Shown piece by piece: positions 1-8,849 of a stretch of DNA of 64,000 bases; the stretch's first letter is position 1, and the number at the start of each line of letters is the position of its first letter. The stretch comes from an uncultured Chlorobiota bacterium. GTDB lineage: Bacteria > Bacteroidota > Ignavibacteria > UBA10030 > UBA6906. The position numbers were made by a program, and so were the translations under genes. The DNA lies in assembly GCA_900696645.1 (NCBI GenBank), contig CAADGV010000040.1:1-64000 (forward strand), read 5' to 3'. The notes beneath the pieces were generated by a model. It had not been told where the DNA came from, did no database searches, and was given only the letters and a program-made list of their open reading frames with translations.

Positions 1-121
1 CTCCGATGCGTGTGATACACATGTTTCTCCGATAGATTGTGGTGGCTTGTTTCCGGTTACTCAGACTGTCCATCTTACCAAATAACCGCTCTTTTGTCCA
101 CCACCTACCGGAAAGGTTTCC

Positions 122-1105
122 TTATTTGAGAAGTACCATGCGTCGGACTTCCGCGTACGAGCCGGAGGTCAGCTTGTACAAGTATACGCCGCTGGGCAGA
201 TGGTCGGCGACAAAGTCCGTTGCGTACGACCCCGGCTGCAGGTGTTCATCCACCAACGTTCCAACTTCCGCCCCAAGAAGAGAGTACACCTTCAGCACAG
301 TCTGTGAAGCTGATGCGACCGTGAATTCAATTCTGGTGGACGGATTGAACGGATTCGGGTAGTTCTGCTTGAGACCGAAGCTGGCCGGCAAGCCCCCGGT
401 CCCCGCAACAGCAGTGGAAGGATAGCGGGTAATGCGCACATTGTCGAGGCAGACTTTGTCGGAGTTCGTTCCTGAAGGCCCGCCATCATAGAGCAGGTAA
501 CGAAACGCAATATATCTGTTGGCAGTAATGGGGATTGCATACGCGAAGCGCGTCCACAAGGCCTTCGGGGCGTGAACATAGCCCAATCGGGTTGTGAAAT
601 CATTAACACCCCGAGCGGTTGTCGAAAGGCGAATATCAAGAGAGTCGGGGTACACACCGCTCGTGGATCGTCTCGACGTGAGCCAGAATGTGAGACTGTC
701 CACCGAGCCAACCGGCGCGCTGCCGCCGGTGTTCGGGGTGATGAGATAATCGTCAATATAGAAACCGTTTGCTGTTCCGTAGTAGTTGGCAGCGAAAGCG
801 ATCCCCTCCTGCGGTGGCAGGCTTCCCTGCCCTCCGACGGTTAGGCTAATATACCACGATGTGTCAGTGCCCGTATTTCCGTCGGCGTTGATCATCAACC
901 AACCGGCCGGTGGAAATCCGGTTGCCGACGTATCATTGAACCCTTCCACAAAGATATCTGTTGCCGAAGCGCTTCCGGGTGAAGAAAGAACGCTCGAAAC
1001 CGGCGTGCCGATTTCTTTGCCCATTGTCTTGTCTTGTGCCATCGCGGGCAAAGACAGGATTGTCGCAACTGCGACGACCATCAACAAACAGGAAAGACGT
1101 TTCAT
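122..1105 (-). CDS. Secreted protein with type IX secretion C-terminal sorting domain
   Basis: A 327-residue protein with a clear signal peptide (residues 1-23, ending in PAMAQ). The middle (about 48-235) resembles the choice-of-anchor J beta-sandwich: it starts VEGFNDTSATGFPPAGW and contains a WYIS and several aromatic strands. The last 86 residues form a type IX secretion sorting domain with QNYPNPFNPSTRIEF and the closing SGVYLYKL...RRMVLLK pattern. It should be exported to the surface and trimmed at the C terminus. A strong ribosome site (GAAGGAGGTACC then ATG) fixes the start. It lies 36 nt after the YfcC gene and may share its transcript. The substrate or role of the middle domain is unknown. 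Confidence 0.85.
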   Translation of the reverse strand: MKRLSCLLMVVAVATILSLPAMAQDKTMGKEIGTPVSSVLSSPGSASATDIFVEGFNDTSATGFPPAGWLMINADGNTGTDTSWYISLTVGGQGSLPPQEGIAFAANYYGTANGFYIDDYLITPNTGGSAPVGSVDSLTFWLTSRRSTSGVYPDSLDIRLSTTARGVNDFTTRLGYVHAPKALWTRFAYAIPITANRYIAFRYLLYDGGPSGTNSDKVCLDNVRITRYPSTAVAGTGGLPASFGLKQNYPNPFNPSTRIEFTVASASQTVLKVYSLLGAEVGTLVDEHLQPGSYATDFVADHLPSGVYLYKLTSGSYAEVRRMVLLK

Positions 1106-1141
1106 GGTACCTCCTTCGATAAGTGGTAATGAATAAGTGAG

Positions 1142-2533
1142 TTAGTGATATCCGAAAAAATATGGCGGTATCAACAACAATAGAGCGAGTATGAAGAAAT
1201 AAATCTGAGCCGGCAACATCCACTTGAACCATTTCTCCCATGAGATACCGGCAAGCCCCAAGACCCCCATAGTAATGCCGGAAGTCGGGAGTATGGGATT
1301 GATCCATCCCTCCCCGAACTGAAATGCAAGAACTGCGGTTTGCCGCGTAATCCCGACGGCATCGGCAAGGGGCGCCATCACCGGCATGGTCAATGCAGCC
1401 TGCCCCGATCCCGAATGGACGAAGAAGTTGATAATACCCTGTGCAACGAACATTGCCTGCGAAGCCACAACCGGATGCAGGCCCGAAATCATGTTCGACA
1501 GGCTGTAGAGCATGAGGTCGAGAACTTTCCCGTCATTCGCAACTATCAGGATGGCACGGGCGCAGCCGATGATGAGCGCCACTCCCATCATTCCCCGTGC
1601 ACCGTCTTTGAAACCATCTGTCATCTCGTCAAACGAAAGCTTGCCCGCAAACCCGCTGACAATGCCGAGTCCAAGAAAGAGTGCAGCAATCTCATTGATA
1701 TACCACTGGTATTCGAGGATGCCGTACACAAGCAAGACTATTGCAGCAACAAATGTCAGCAACACGAGTTTGTGACTGCGAGTGAAGGCAACAGCGTCAA
1801 AGCTGTCAAGATGGAATTCGTGTTTGCGCGATTTGTCGAGGTCGTACACAACACTCTTAGCAGGGTCCTTTCTGATTCTTGTCGCATACAGCATCACAAA
1901 CGTGATCATTGAAGCCGTGCTGATAAACCAGATAATGATTCTGTACTCCAGACCTGAATACAGGGGCAGTTCAGCAATACTCTGCGCAATGCCGACAGTA
2001 AAGGGATTGAAGATGGAACCCGCAAAGCCCGCCGCGGCACCAAGGAACGGTATTGCCGTTCCAACAATGGAGTCATATCCCAACGAGAGAGAGAGCGGAA
2101 TGAAGATCAGAACGAACGGCAGGGTTTCCTCTCCCATGCCGAAAATTGCCCCGCCAAGGGAAAACAACGTCATCGTGACAGGAATGAAGAATTTTTGAAG
2201 GTGAGGCTTGCGCGCAAAGGTCACAGCCATCTTCTGGACCGAAACCGCTACCGCTCCTGTTTTCTCAACCACCATGAATGATCCGCCGATCACAAACAAA
2301 AATGCGATAATATGTGCTGCCTCGATGAAACCTTCCACGGGAGCCATCAGAAGGGCGCCTACTCCCTGGGGATTGCTTTCCACAAACGTAAACGAATCGG
2401 CAATGACGAGGGTTTTGCCATCTTTCATCTCCCGTTTGTATTCTCCTCCCGGAACGATCCACGTAGCAGCCGCCACGAGAATGACAACGCCATAAATCAT
2501 CACGAGAGTATTAAACGAAAACGTCTTCTTCAT
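1142..2533 (-). CDS. YfcC family basic amino acid / C4-dicarboxylate-type transporter
   Basis: A 463-residue polytopic membrane protein with about 12 hydrophobic segments, full length for the YfcC/DcuC-like carriers. Family features seen: an N-terminal segment ending WIVPGGEYKR, a loop with GMGEETLPFVLIFIPL, and a C-terminal half with SGSGQAALTMPVMAPLADAVG followed by FGEGWINPILPTSG. Members are thought to move amino acids or small carboxylates across the inner membrane; the substrate here is not shown by the sequence. Its ATG overlaps the stop of the cyanophycinase gene (ATGA), so the two are translationally coupled. With the peptidase and cyanophycinase genes this suggests uptake of peptide-derived amino acids (inference). 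Confidence 0.85.
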   Translation of the reverse strand: MKKTFSFNTLVMIYGVVILVAAATWIVPGGEYKREMKDGKTLVIADSFTFVESNPQGVGALLMAPVEGFIEAAHIIAFLFVIGGSFMVVEKTGAVAVSVQKMAVTFARKPHLQKFFIPVTMTLFSLGGAIFGMGEETLPFVLIFIPLSLSLGYDSIVGTAIPFLGAAAGFAGSIFNPFTVGIAQSIAELPLYSGLEYRIIIWFISTASMITFVMLYATRIRKDPAKSVVYDLDKSRKHEFHLDSFDAVAFTRSHKLVLLTFVAAIVLLVYGILEYQWYINEIAALFLGLGIVSGFAGKLSFDEMTDGFKDGARGMMGVALIIGCARAILIVANDGKVLDLMLYSLSNMISGLHPVVASQAMFVAQGIINFFVHSGSGQAALTMPVMAPLADAVGITRQTAVLAFQFGEGWINPILPTSGITMGVLGLAGISWEKWFKWMLPAQIYFFILALLLLIPPYFFGYH

Positions 2534-3417
2534 TTTTTCTTCGGAGAAGTTGAACCGGATGCCATGAAGTAGCGGTCACCGTCAACAAGAATGCTCATGG
2601 CGAGGTGATACCCCGCCAGATTGCCGCTCTCAACCGCCCGGACAGACCGTGCGTTGCGCGCATCATACACAATCACCGAACCGGTACCGGTAACACGAAA
2701 TGTGTTGTCGGGATTGACAATGATGGCTGTTGCCTCGTCGATGCCTATGCCAATGAGCTTCGGATTTTCCAGCACAAGACTGACAAGCCGGTTGTGTCGT
2801 TTTCGCCGCACAAAGTGTTGGTCGATGATAACACCGTCGAGAAAACCCAATCCGTCCGCGGTTTCGATGTTACCTTTCTTCAGTGAGATATATGCGTTCG
2901 CTGTATCCTTGTTCAACAACTCATTGCCTGTAATCATAATCTTGCTCATGACAGCGGCACCTGCGCTTGTACCGCCAACAACAGCGCCATCCAAATACAG
3001 CCGTCTGAGTTTTCTGTGGACGGGAGTTCCTGCAATTACTGCCGTCAGCCTCGATTGATCTCCACCGGTGAAGTAGACGCCTGTTGCGCCATCGAGGCGC
3101 TTCGTGCTTGCTTCGTTCATCGCCTGTTCACGAGTCATCAGTATCCAATCAGCAGAAGCAACGCCGTATGAACGAAATTCTTCCGCCATCTCCATTCCTG
3201 CTGTGTCTGGTTCACCGCTCGCATTGGGAAGCACTACAACGCGTGCATTCGTTCCGCCGGCAAGATCGACAAACTGCCGCATCATTTCTTTTGAGCGATG
3301 CCCGCCGCCGATGATAAAAAGATGTCCTTTTGTCTTTGGCCCTGCGCAGGCAGATTCCGCCAACGCCGCAAGACAAAGAACGACGAGTATGAACGTCGAA
3401 TTGAATGTCCTGTTCAT
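2530..3417 (-). CDS. Secreted cyanophycinase-like peptidase (family S51)
   Basis: A 295-residue protein with a signal peptide (1-25, ending ESACAG), so periplasmic or extracellular. The mature part starts with the family signature HLFIIGGGHRS and carries the nucleophile elbow GGTSAGAAVMS. VYFTGGDQSRL and an ADGLGFLDGVIIDQHFVRR region also match cyanophycinases. These serine peptidases hydrolyse the Asp-Arg polymer cyanophycin to beta-Asp-Arg dipeptides; related members cleave other substrates. The gene overlaps both neighbours by ATGA junctions. No cyanophycin synthetase is in the window, so the protein may feed on polymer made by other organisms. Family assignment is firm, substrate is inference. 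Confidence 0.85.
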   Translation of the reverse strand: MNRTFNSTFILVVLCLAALAESACAGPKTKGHLFIIGGGHRSKEMMRQFVDLAGGTNARVVVLPNASGEPDTAGMEMAEEFRSYGVASADWILMTREQAMNEASTKRLDGATGVYFTGGDQSRLTAVIAGTPVHRKLRRLYLDGAVVGGTSAGAAVMSKIMITGNELLNKDTANAYISLKKGNIETADGLGFLDGVIIDQHFVRRKRHNRLVSLVLENPKLIGIGIDEATAIIVNPDNTFRVTGTGSVIVYDARNARSVRAVESGNLAGYHLAMSILVDGDRYFMASGSTSPKKK

Positions 3418-4583
3418 GTGAGTGTCGCACTTCGTTTGAAAAGTTCGTGCGCTATTTCCGCAGATTTCTTCAGGTCTTCAAGCAGAATGAACTCATCGTT
3501 GCCGTGAGGATTCTGCGCACCGATACCAAGATTTACTGATGGAATGCCTTTCGCATTCAACATATTGGCATCGCTGCCGCCAAGGTACTTGATCGGATGT
3601 GGTGCCAAGCCAACAGATTGCAGTACATCTTCTGTCAGCTTGACAACGTCGCTCGCCGGATCAAGCACAAAAGGGGCAAAATCAAGGCTGGTAGTAAATT
3701 CAACACAGCCATGATGTTCGGCCGCCACATCGCCAAACGCCAGGCGAAGCATTTCGAGATGTGTGTTGATCGAAGGTGCATCGAATGCTCTGACCTCTCC
3801 TTGAAGCGTGCAACGATCGGGGACAACGTTTGTCGCCGTGCCGCCAACAATCATCCCGACATTTGATGTCATCGTCGAACTCAGCCTACCGATCGGAATC
3901 CGGCTGATTGCTACCGCTGCTATGCGGATTGCATTTACACCTTTTTCCGGGGCAACACCTGCATGCGACGACGTACCGATGAATGTCGCGTTGTACATTG
4001 CACAGCCTACCGCTGCCTGGATGTACGTGCCGGGCCGTTTGGAACAGTCAAAAACAAAACAACTCTTTACGCTGTATGGAGACAGATCGATGTACTTTGA
4101 ACCGAACGGACCAAGTTCCTCGGCCACTGTAAATACAACAATGAAGTTACCGGAAACGCCGGCCATGAGATGCTCCCGAAGAGCATGAAGAAGAATGGAT
4201 GTTCCGGCACGATTATCAACTCCCAGTGCTGTTGTGCCGTCACTCTCGATACGCACATCAGAGAGGACGGGACGAACATCAGCCGTTGAGCGTGGGGTGT
4301 CAAGATGCGCCAGCAAAGCAATTGCTGGGCGGGTTGGATTAAAAGAAAAGGGAACGCACACCAGGTTGCCGCATTCGCCATTGAATAGCGGTGCTGTATT
4401 ATCTTCCCGTACATCGACCGGGAGACCGGCAAGAGTTCGGCGTACGAAATCGGCCATCGGCCGCTCTCGGAGCGAGAGGGCATCAACCTTGATAGCATCG
4501 AGAAACAGTCCAATGAGGTCACTCGCCATGATCGTGAAGAGTTTTCCAGCAAGAAGAGACAATGAAAAAATGTTTTCATCCAA
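3414..4583 (-). CDS. M20 family metallopeptidase (peptidase T-like)
   Basis: First gene of an ATGA-coupled operon with cyanophycinase and YfcC. The protein carries the co-catalytic zinc layout of M20 peptidases: LLAHLDTP (His), ALGVDNRAG (Asp), FTVAEELGPFG (Glu-Glu), FVFDCS (Asp) and NPHGNDEF (His near the C terminus). The dimerisation domain lies between about residues 200 and 300. It should release amino acids from di- or tripeptides in the cytoplasm; no signal peptide is seen. The longest frame gives 389 residues from 4583. An internal ATG at 4529 gives MASDLIGLFLDAIKVDALS, which fits the usual family start better, so the true start is uncertain. PepT versus a carnosinase-like dipeptidase cannot be decided from the sequence. 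Confidence 0.85.
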   Translation of the reverse strand: MDENIFSLSLLAGKLFTIMASDLIGLFLDAIKVDALSLRERPMADFVRRTLAGLPVDVREDNTAPLFNGECGNLVCVPFSFNPTRPAIALLAHLDTPRSTADVRPVLSDVRIESDGTTALGVDNRAGTSILLHALREHLMAGVSGNFIVVFTVAEELGPFGSKYIDLSPYSVKSCFVFDCSKRPGTYIQAAVGCAMYNATFIGTSSHAGVAPEKGVNAIRIAAVAISRIPIGRLSSTMTSNVGMIVGGTATNVVPDRCTLQGEVRAFDAPSINTHLEMLRLAFGDVAAEHHGCVEFTTSLDFAPFVLDPASDVVKLTEDVLQSVGLAPHPIKYLGGSDANMLNAKGIPSVNLGIGAQNPHGNDEFILLEDLKKSAEIAHELFKRSATLT

Positions 4584-4751
4584 AATATACCTTGATGCGA
4601 TGATATTGTCAAGTAAAATAGTTCCTGCGCCCGAGATTGAAACGGACCGATGACTATGTATAAGTCGGAATACGCGGATGAAAAAGAAGGACGGTTTGCT
4701 CGGTTAGAGACGGGTAAAAGAGGGGTATGGAGAATCATCGTAAATGGTGAG

Positions 4752-4824
4752 TAGCCTTAACGGGAATCGAACCCGTATTTCGGCCTTGAGAGGGCCGCGT
4801 CCTAAACCGTTAGACGATAAGGCC
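4752..4824 (-). tRNA. tRNA-Glu (CTC)
   Basis: Read on the minus strand it folds as a cloverleaf. The acceptor stem GGCCTTA pairs with TAAGGCT and has a G-U first pair. The D arm contains TCTAACGGTTTAGGA, the anticodon stem CGGCC/GGCCG encloses loop CTCTCAA, and the T arm is ACGGG-TTCGATT-CCCGT. The anticodon CTC reads GAG. No CCA is encoded. It lies 52 nt downstream of tRNA-Gln on the same strand, probably on one transcript. Confidence 0.93.
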
Positions 4825-4876
4825 AGGTTTTTTACGACAAGAATCGGAAAGCGGATCCGAATCTTGCTCAGTTGTG

Positions 4877-4947
4877 CTGCCCCGCAAGGATTCGAACCTC
4901 GATAAGCAGATCCAGAGTCTGCCGTCTTGCCATTAGACGACGGGGCA
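4877..4947 (-). tRNA. tRNA-Gln (CTG)
   Basis: The minus strand gives a 71-nt cloverleaf. The acceptor stem TGCCCCG pairs with CGGGGCA, the D arm contains TCTAATGGCAAGA, the anticodon stem GCAGA/TCTGC encloses CTCTGGA (anticodon CTG, reads CAG), and the T arm has GGTTCGAATCC. The discriminator is G, as is usual for tRNA-Gln. It precedes tRNA-Glu. Confidence 0.93.
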
Positions 4948-5264
4948 CAAATATCTTGTAAAAATCTAAAGAAAACGGCATGTAAAGTCAACCTGCAGCC
5001 CGATGACCTGTTCAAACGTGACGCGCTTCACTGTTTCCTAAGGGGATTCTCTGTTTCGTTGATTCGGCTAACAGATTTGGGACTCTGTAACAGAGTTGCG
5101 ATTCCAGTTCTCAGATGCTCCACCGAATTCCATTGAATTGGGATCCGGCATTTCAGGCAGGATGAAGTTAGCTGCCACACATTCAGGGGAAATCTTACAA
5201 ACAAAGAACCCGTCTTAGAGGGACATCCAAAGAACCTCTCATTCCACAACTGAGGAGATTGTAG
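4948..5264. other. Intergenic region, 317 nt, no gene seen
   Basis: Divergent spacer between tRNA-Gln (minus) and the 5265 gene (plus). It should hold the promoters of both. The only structure noticed is a small inverted repeat CTCTGTAACAGAG near 5083. No convincing paired promoter boxes or open frame could be assigned. Confidence 0.4.
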
Positions 5265-5621
5265 ATGGATTGGATACGCATTGCGCAGGGACTCGTGTTT
5301 CTCGGTGCATCATTCCTGGTCGTTGTAGTAGGTATGCGCGGCATTGACCCGGAGGCTATTTCGCTGGACCTCGTGTACTCGGCACTTTATCTGGAATCGG
5401 GTATGCTTGCCATTCTTGCTTTTCTGTATATGTTTACCAATTCGAGTGAGCCGAACAAGGCAAAAGCCCTGCGAACTACCATCGCTGAGATTGATGGGTC
5501 ATTGAAGGCAGTTGTAGAAAACCTCAACGCCAATGGACGAAACAGTCTGCCACCCGGAGTCATGGACCAGCTTTCCGAAATCAAAGGAAGAGTCGGGTAC
5601 ATGAAGGGGATTATCAACTAA
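5265..5621 (+). CDS. Small membrane protein of unknown function
   Basis: 118 residues with two predicted membrane helices (about 7-26 and 39-60) and a soluble C-terminal half with a short amphipathic helix (about 70-95, SEPNKAKALRTTIAEIDGSLKAVVENL). I do not recognise the family. It is the first gene of a plus-strand run of envelope proteins (5265-10201) and is followed after 28 nt by the 5650 gene, so it is probably in that operon. A ribosome site, GAGGAG, lies about 10 nt before the ATG. Confidence 0.65.
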   Translation: MDWIRIAQGLVFLGASFLVVVVGMRGIDPEAISLDLVYSALYLESGMLAILAFLYMFTNSSEPNKAKALRTTIAEIDGSLKAVVENLNANGRNSLPPGVMDQLSEIKGRVGYMKGIIN

Positions 5622-5649
5622 TGACAGATATGCCGGCACCAGGTGTTTC

Positions 5650-6195
5650 ATGAAACAGTCTTTCCTCATCGTCTACTTTGTTCTCTATCTTGTTGCGGTT
5701 GTGGCGTTGCTTGCAGGATCAGGGGGAGGCAGAATTCCATGCGGACAACTGGCGGATAGTATGTCTGTCTCGTTGTCGGAAGGTATCTACGTCACAGCTC
5801 CCCGCACAGTACAGGTACAATTGTATCGACTCAAAATGGGGAGCATGACCGTCGAAGGCCGCCCGCGAACAACGAACATTCCTGTTTATGCAACCGGCCT
5901 CGTGTCGCCACAGGAACGGGAAAAGATCGTTTACCAGGTCACAGCACACGGGAGCGCGCCTCAACTGGAATGTGTTACCGACCGCGAAACCGGCATCGGG
6001 CTCATTGCTTACCGGTTCACACAAGTCGGAAAATTCCGCTACACAATAACCGGCGAGGTCGATCGGCACATTCCCGACAAACTCCCGTTGTGTGTACGGG
6101 AATTGCTCTCCGGCTTGCAGGGAAAAACGCTAACAAGCAGTACCGACGTGGAAGTGATAGTTGAATACGATTATATCGAACCGCCAATCCGATGA
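5650..6195 (+). CDS. Membrane-anchored or secreted protein, unknown function
   Basis: 181 residues. One N-terminal hydrophobic segment (about 5-23) is either a signal peptide or an anchor; it lacks an obvious cleavage site. The rest is beta-rich and polar, with three cysteines (CGQ, LECV, PLCV), which would suit a periplasmic location. I see no known domain. The stop overlaps the next start (CGATGA), so it is translationally coupled to the 6192 gene and likely works with it. Confidence 0.65.
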   Translation: MKQSFLIVYFVLYLVAVVALLAGSGGGRIPCGQLADSMSVSLSEGIYVTAPRTVQVQLYRLKMGSMTVEGRPRTTNIPVYATGLVSPQEREKIVYQVTAHGSAPQLECVTDRETGIGLIAYRFTQVGKFRYTITGEVDRHIPDKLPLCVRELLSGLQGKTLTSSTDVEVIVEYDYIEPPIR

Positions 6196-7316
6196 AAAGA
6201 ATCCTGCTTGCATGCTTGCTGACCGCGAGTCTGTTCCTCTCGCTCGCATTTTCGCAGAAACCAGATTTTCGCCGTGAGTTCAATCTCACATTGCTTGTTC
6301 ATCGCGACACCATGTCGGTGCTTGCGGGCGAGTATGTCACTCTTTCCGACCCGGAATGGGACTGGCGGACTCCGCCTACATGTACAATTCTCGTGTACCG
6401 CCGGGATCGAACGACACGTCCGGACGATCAAATGTGCAACACATTGTACGGTGTCAATTCCGGCAATAATTATACGGTGTATTCCCGTGTTCGGTTTGAC
6501 GCGGCCGATACACTTACCGTTCTGAGAATTCTCGAGGGGCAGGGAAGAGACAGGAGAATGTACCGCTACGGTGATGAATGGCAGATTCATGTCCGTTGGC
6601 CGTCTCTGCATTCGTTGGTTAATCGTGAATACTGGTACGGCGAATCGTCGGTGTTCAGTTTTGCAGCGGGACACGAAGACTACTCCGGCTATTCGTATGA
6701 CATCGAATCGCGAAATCGCGTCCTGTATTCGGAGCAGGGTTCGACTGTTCGGATCGAGCGTATTTGGAGAACCCTGCCACCCGCAGAACTCAATTCGACA
6801 ATTACCATCAAGGGGAAATACAAGGGCAAGACATTCAAATACTTTGATCCGGCAACCAAGCAGGTTTCAGAGTCTGTCTGGAACATTGAATTGAAAAGCC
6901 CCGGTCGCATTGAAGATGTTGCGTTGTGGGCCGTCGATTCAACCTATGACCGGCTGAAAGCAGCCAACCGAATGGACCTGCTCCCCCCAATTCCTCTCAA
7001 CATAAACCAAGAGGGTAAATACAACCCCCGCGAATTCCGGTTCTCGAGCTATGCCGTAAGTCGTATGAGTTTCTTCATGTTCATGCCGGATGTGTGGGAT
7101 GTTACGGTTACGAGCGCCCCGTCCCAGTTTCTCTCGCGTGTCGAATGGCGGGCGGATGATCCGTGGCGCGTGTTGGTGATTGTCCCTAACGAAGACTTTC
7201 TTCGGGACCGTTCTGTACGAAACGCGCCTGAAGTGAGTTTGAGAATTCGTTTTCGCGATCAATTCGGCACTTCATTCAGCCGGGTGTACAAGGCTCGTGT
7301 GTATCAGGCTCAGTAA
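6192..7316 (+). CDS. Secreted protein, unknown function, beta-rich
   Basis: 374 residues with a signal peptide (1-21, ending LAFSQ). The mature protein is rich in beta-strand and aromatic residues (WPSLHSLVNREYWYG, FSFAAGHEDYSGYSYD) and has no cysteine pattern or catalytic motif I recognise. The C-terminal part (about 320-374) looks like one more immunoglobulin-like or beta-sandwich unit. It is not clearly the PorZ/plug type of type IX protein. Its start is coupled to the 5650 gene and it lies 24 nt before the 7341 gene. Confidence 0.65.
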   Translation: MKRILLACLLTASLFLSLAFSQKPDFRREFNLTLLVHRDTMSVLAGEYVTLSDPEWDWRTPPTCTILVYRRDRTTRPDDQMCNTLYGVNSGNNYTVYSRVRFDAADTLTVLRILEGQGRDRRMYRYGDEWQIHVRWPSLHSLVNREYWYGESSVFSFAAGHEDYSGYSYDIESRNRVLYSEQGSTVRIERIWRTLPPAELNSTITIKGKYKGKTFKYFDPATKQVSESVWNIELKSPGRIEDVALWAVDSTYDRLKAANRMDLLPPIPLNINQEGKYNPREFRFSSYAVSRMSFFMFMPDVWDVTVTSAPSQFLSRVEWRADDPWRVLVIVPNEDFLRDRSVRNAPEVSLRIRFRDQFGTSFSRVYKARVYQAQ

Positions 7317-7340
7317 TCAATCATTTGGTAGGTGTTGTAG

Positions 7341-8849
7341 ATGGCGTGCCGGAAAATTGTAGTTCTGCTACTGATGAGCTGGTCGATTGCCAGCATCGGG
7401 CGGGCAGATTCATTGGATATCGAGTTCAAACGAGTCCTGACTGCTGTTGCTCAGGATTCCGCATATTCCCGCCTGTATTTCATGGACCTCAAACGCCCGA
7501 ACCTGCCAATTAACGGACTGCGACACAAAGATCTTGAAAGGACTTTCTCTTACGATACTATCTCGTCGGGCGGATCACTTCGGGAGTATGTATATCGATT
7601 TGTGTATGTTCCTGTGCGATTTTCGTTTGGCGGAGTAACCCTGCCACTCGTTCCGTTGATAGCTGAAGAGATGACAACAGAAGGTGAGCGTGCACCGCAA
7701 GGATCAGTCCGGCCCGTTACCAACAACAGACTCATCTTTGACCTGCAGGATTTTGCTGCAATGAAAAGAGACTTCTCGCCTGAGTTTATGATGTTTGTCC
7801 AACAACTCAGCCGCTATCATATTGAAGGGCGAGGCGTTCCGCTGGGAAGTAAAATCCGTGGGAACCCGATCCAGGACACTGCATTGATCGCAGACGGAAA
7901 CAGGGATTACTTCCGTCACATCAGGTTGAGCAATGGTTACGTCGGTAACCCGCACGGAGACGAACCAATCTCCCTCGATCTCACCTGGTCAGCCCTCAAA
8001 CTCTCTCTTGACTTTGCATCCGAAGAGCAATGGATCGGCGTCCACAGCTTTGGTGTGGAAGTGGGTGTTGGCGACCGCCTGCTGAGTCTCCTCTCCTATC
8101 AATCGCCATACATCTCCTGGGGAGGGCGTTTGCTCGTATTCTTCGGGGGGGAATATGCAAACATTGACACCAGCTTCTTCTTTGACCTCCGGATCCTCGC
8201 GCGCACCGCTGTCAACACAAATAATTTGATTCAAAGGTGGAGGTTGGACAACAGAGGCGCGTTGGCTACACTTCAACGCAGCGTACTCAATGTTACATCG
8301 GGAGCCGGTGTTGAATTGCGAACAGGAAGACCGTTCAGCAACAGGCTCCCCTTCTTCACGTTCTATTACTCGGGCGGAGCAACAGAATTTGAGAAACCCT
8401 TTGTCAAGCTCAAACAACGAAATCGTGACATCGCTTACTTCTCAACCGTGCAGTGGGAAGTATATCTGACCCACTACTGGAACCTCGAACGGGAGGCACA
8501 CAATACCATCAAGCTGGATATCGGCGCCGGGTCATACGATATTTGGGAAGCAGTATACGACACCTCAGGCAAGCTCCGTTCATACGATCAAAATGTTCTT
8601 CTCAGTGCCATGAAACCTCTGATCGTTTTCGAGTACATGCACGATTCAAAAGCAACACGGTTCGGTGCCACCACACGGTTCTTCGATAACCGTCTTATTA
8701 TCCATCCCTGGATCAAGATATTCCGAAGCGGGCCGCACGAAATCAGGTTGGAATCCATCTGGTTGACGCGGGTGTTCGGTCGCTCACCGCAACCGTGGGA
8801 GGTGGAGAAGGGGTCAATGATGCAACTACGATATCGTTTTGGATTGTGA
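7341..8849 (+). CDS. Putative outer-membrane beta-barrel protein, unknown function
   Basis: 502 residues with a signal peptide (1-22, ISIGRA then DSLDIE). Residues 200-502 show alternating polar/hydrophobic strands with aromatic girdles. The protein ends MMQLRYRFGL, a pattern typical of barrel proteins, though the last residue is Leu rather than Phe. No family is recognised. The stop codon overlaps the start of the next gene (TGATG), so the two are made together. With the following gene it may form the outer-membrane part of an export or attachment system (inference). Confidence 0.65.
   Translation: MACRKIVVLLLMSWSIASIGRADSLDIEFKRVLTAVAQDSAYSRLYFMDLKRPNLPINGLRHKDLERTFSYDTISSGGSLREYVYRFVYVPVRFSFGGVTLPLVPLIAEEMTTEGERAPQGSVRPVTNNRLIFDLQDFAAMKRDFSPEFMMFVQQLSRYHIEGRGVPLGSKIRGNPIQDTALIADGNRDYFRHIRLSNGYVGNPHGDEPISLDLTWSALKLSLDFASEEQWIGVHSFGVEVGVGDRLLSLLSYQSPYISWGGRLLVFFGGEYANIDTSFFFDLRILARTAVNTNNLIQRWRLDNRGALATLQRSVLNVTSGAGVELRTGRPFSNRLPFFTFYYSGGATEFEKPFVKLKQRNRDIAYFSTVQWEVYLTHYWNLEREAHNTIKLDIGAGSYDIWEAVYDTSGKLRSYDQNVLLSAMKPLIVFEYMHDSKATRFGATTRFFDNRLIIHPWIKIFRSGPHEIRLESIWLTRVFGRSPQPWEVEKGSMMQLRYRFGL

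Noticed and set aside
39..1307. Several frames of 60-150 codons overlapping the sorting-domain gene
   Set aside because: Antisense or out-of-frame shadows of a gene with clear signal peptide and sorting domain.
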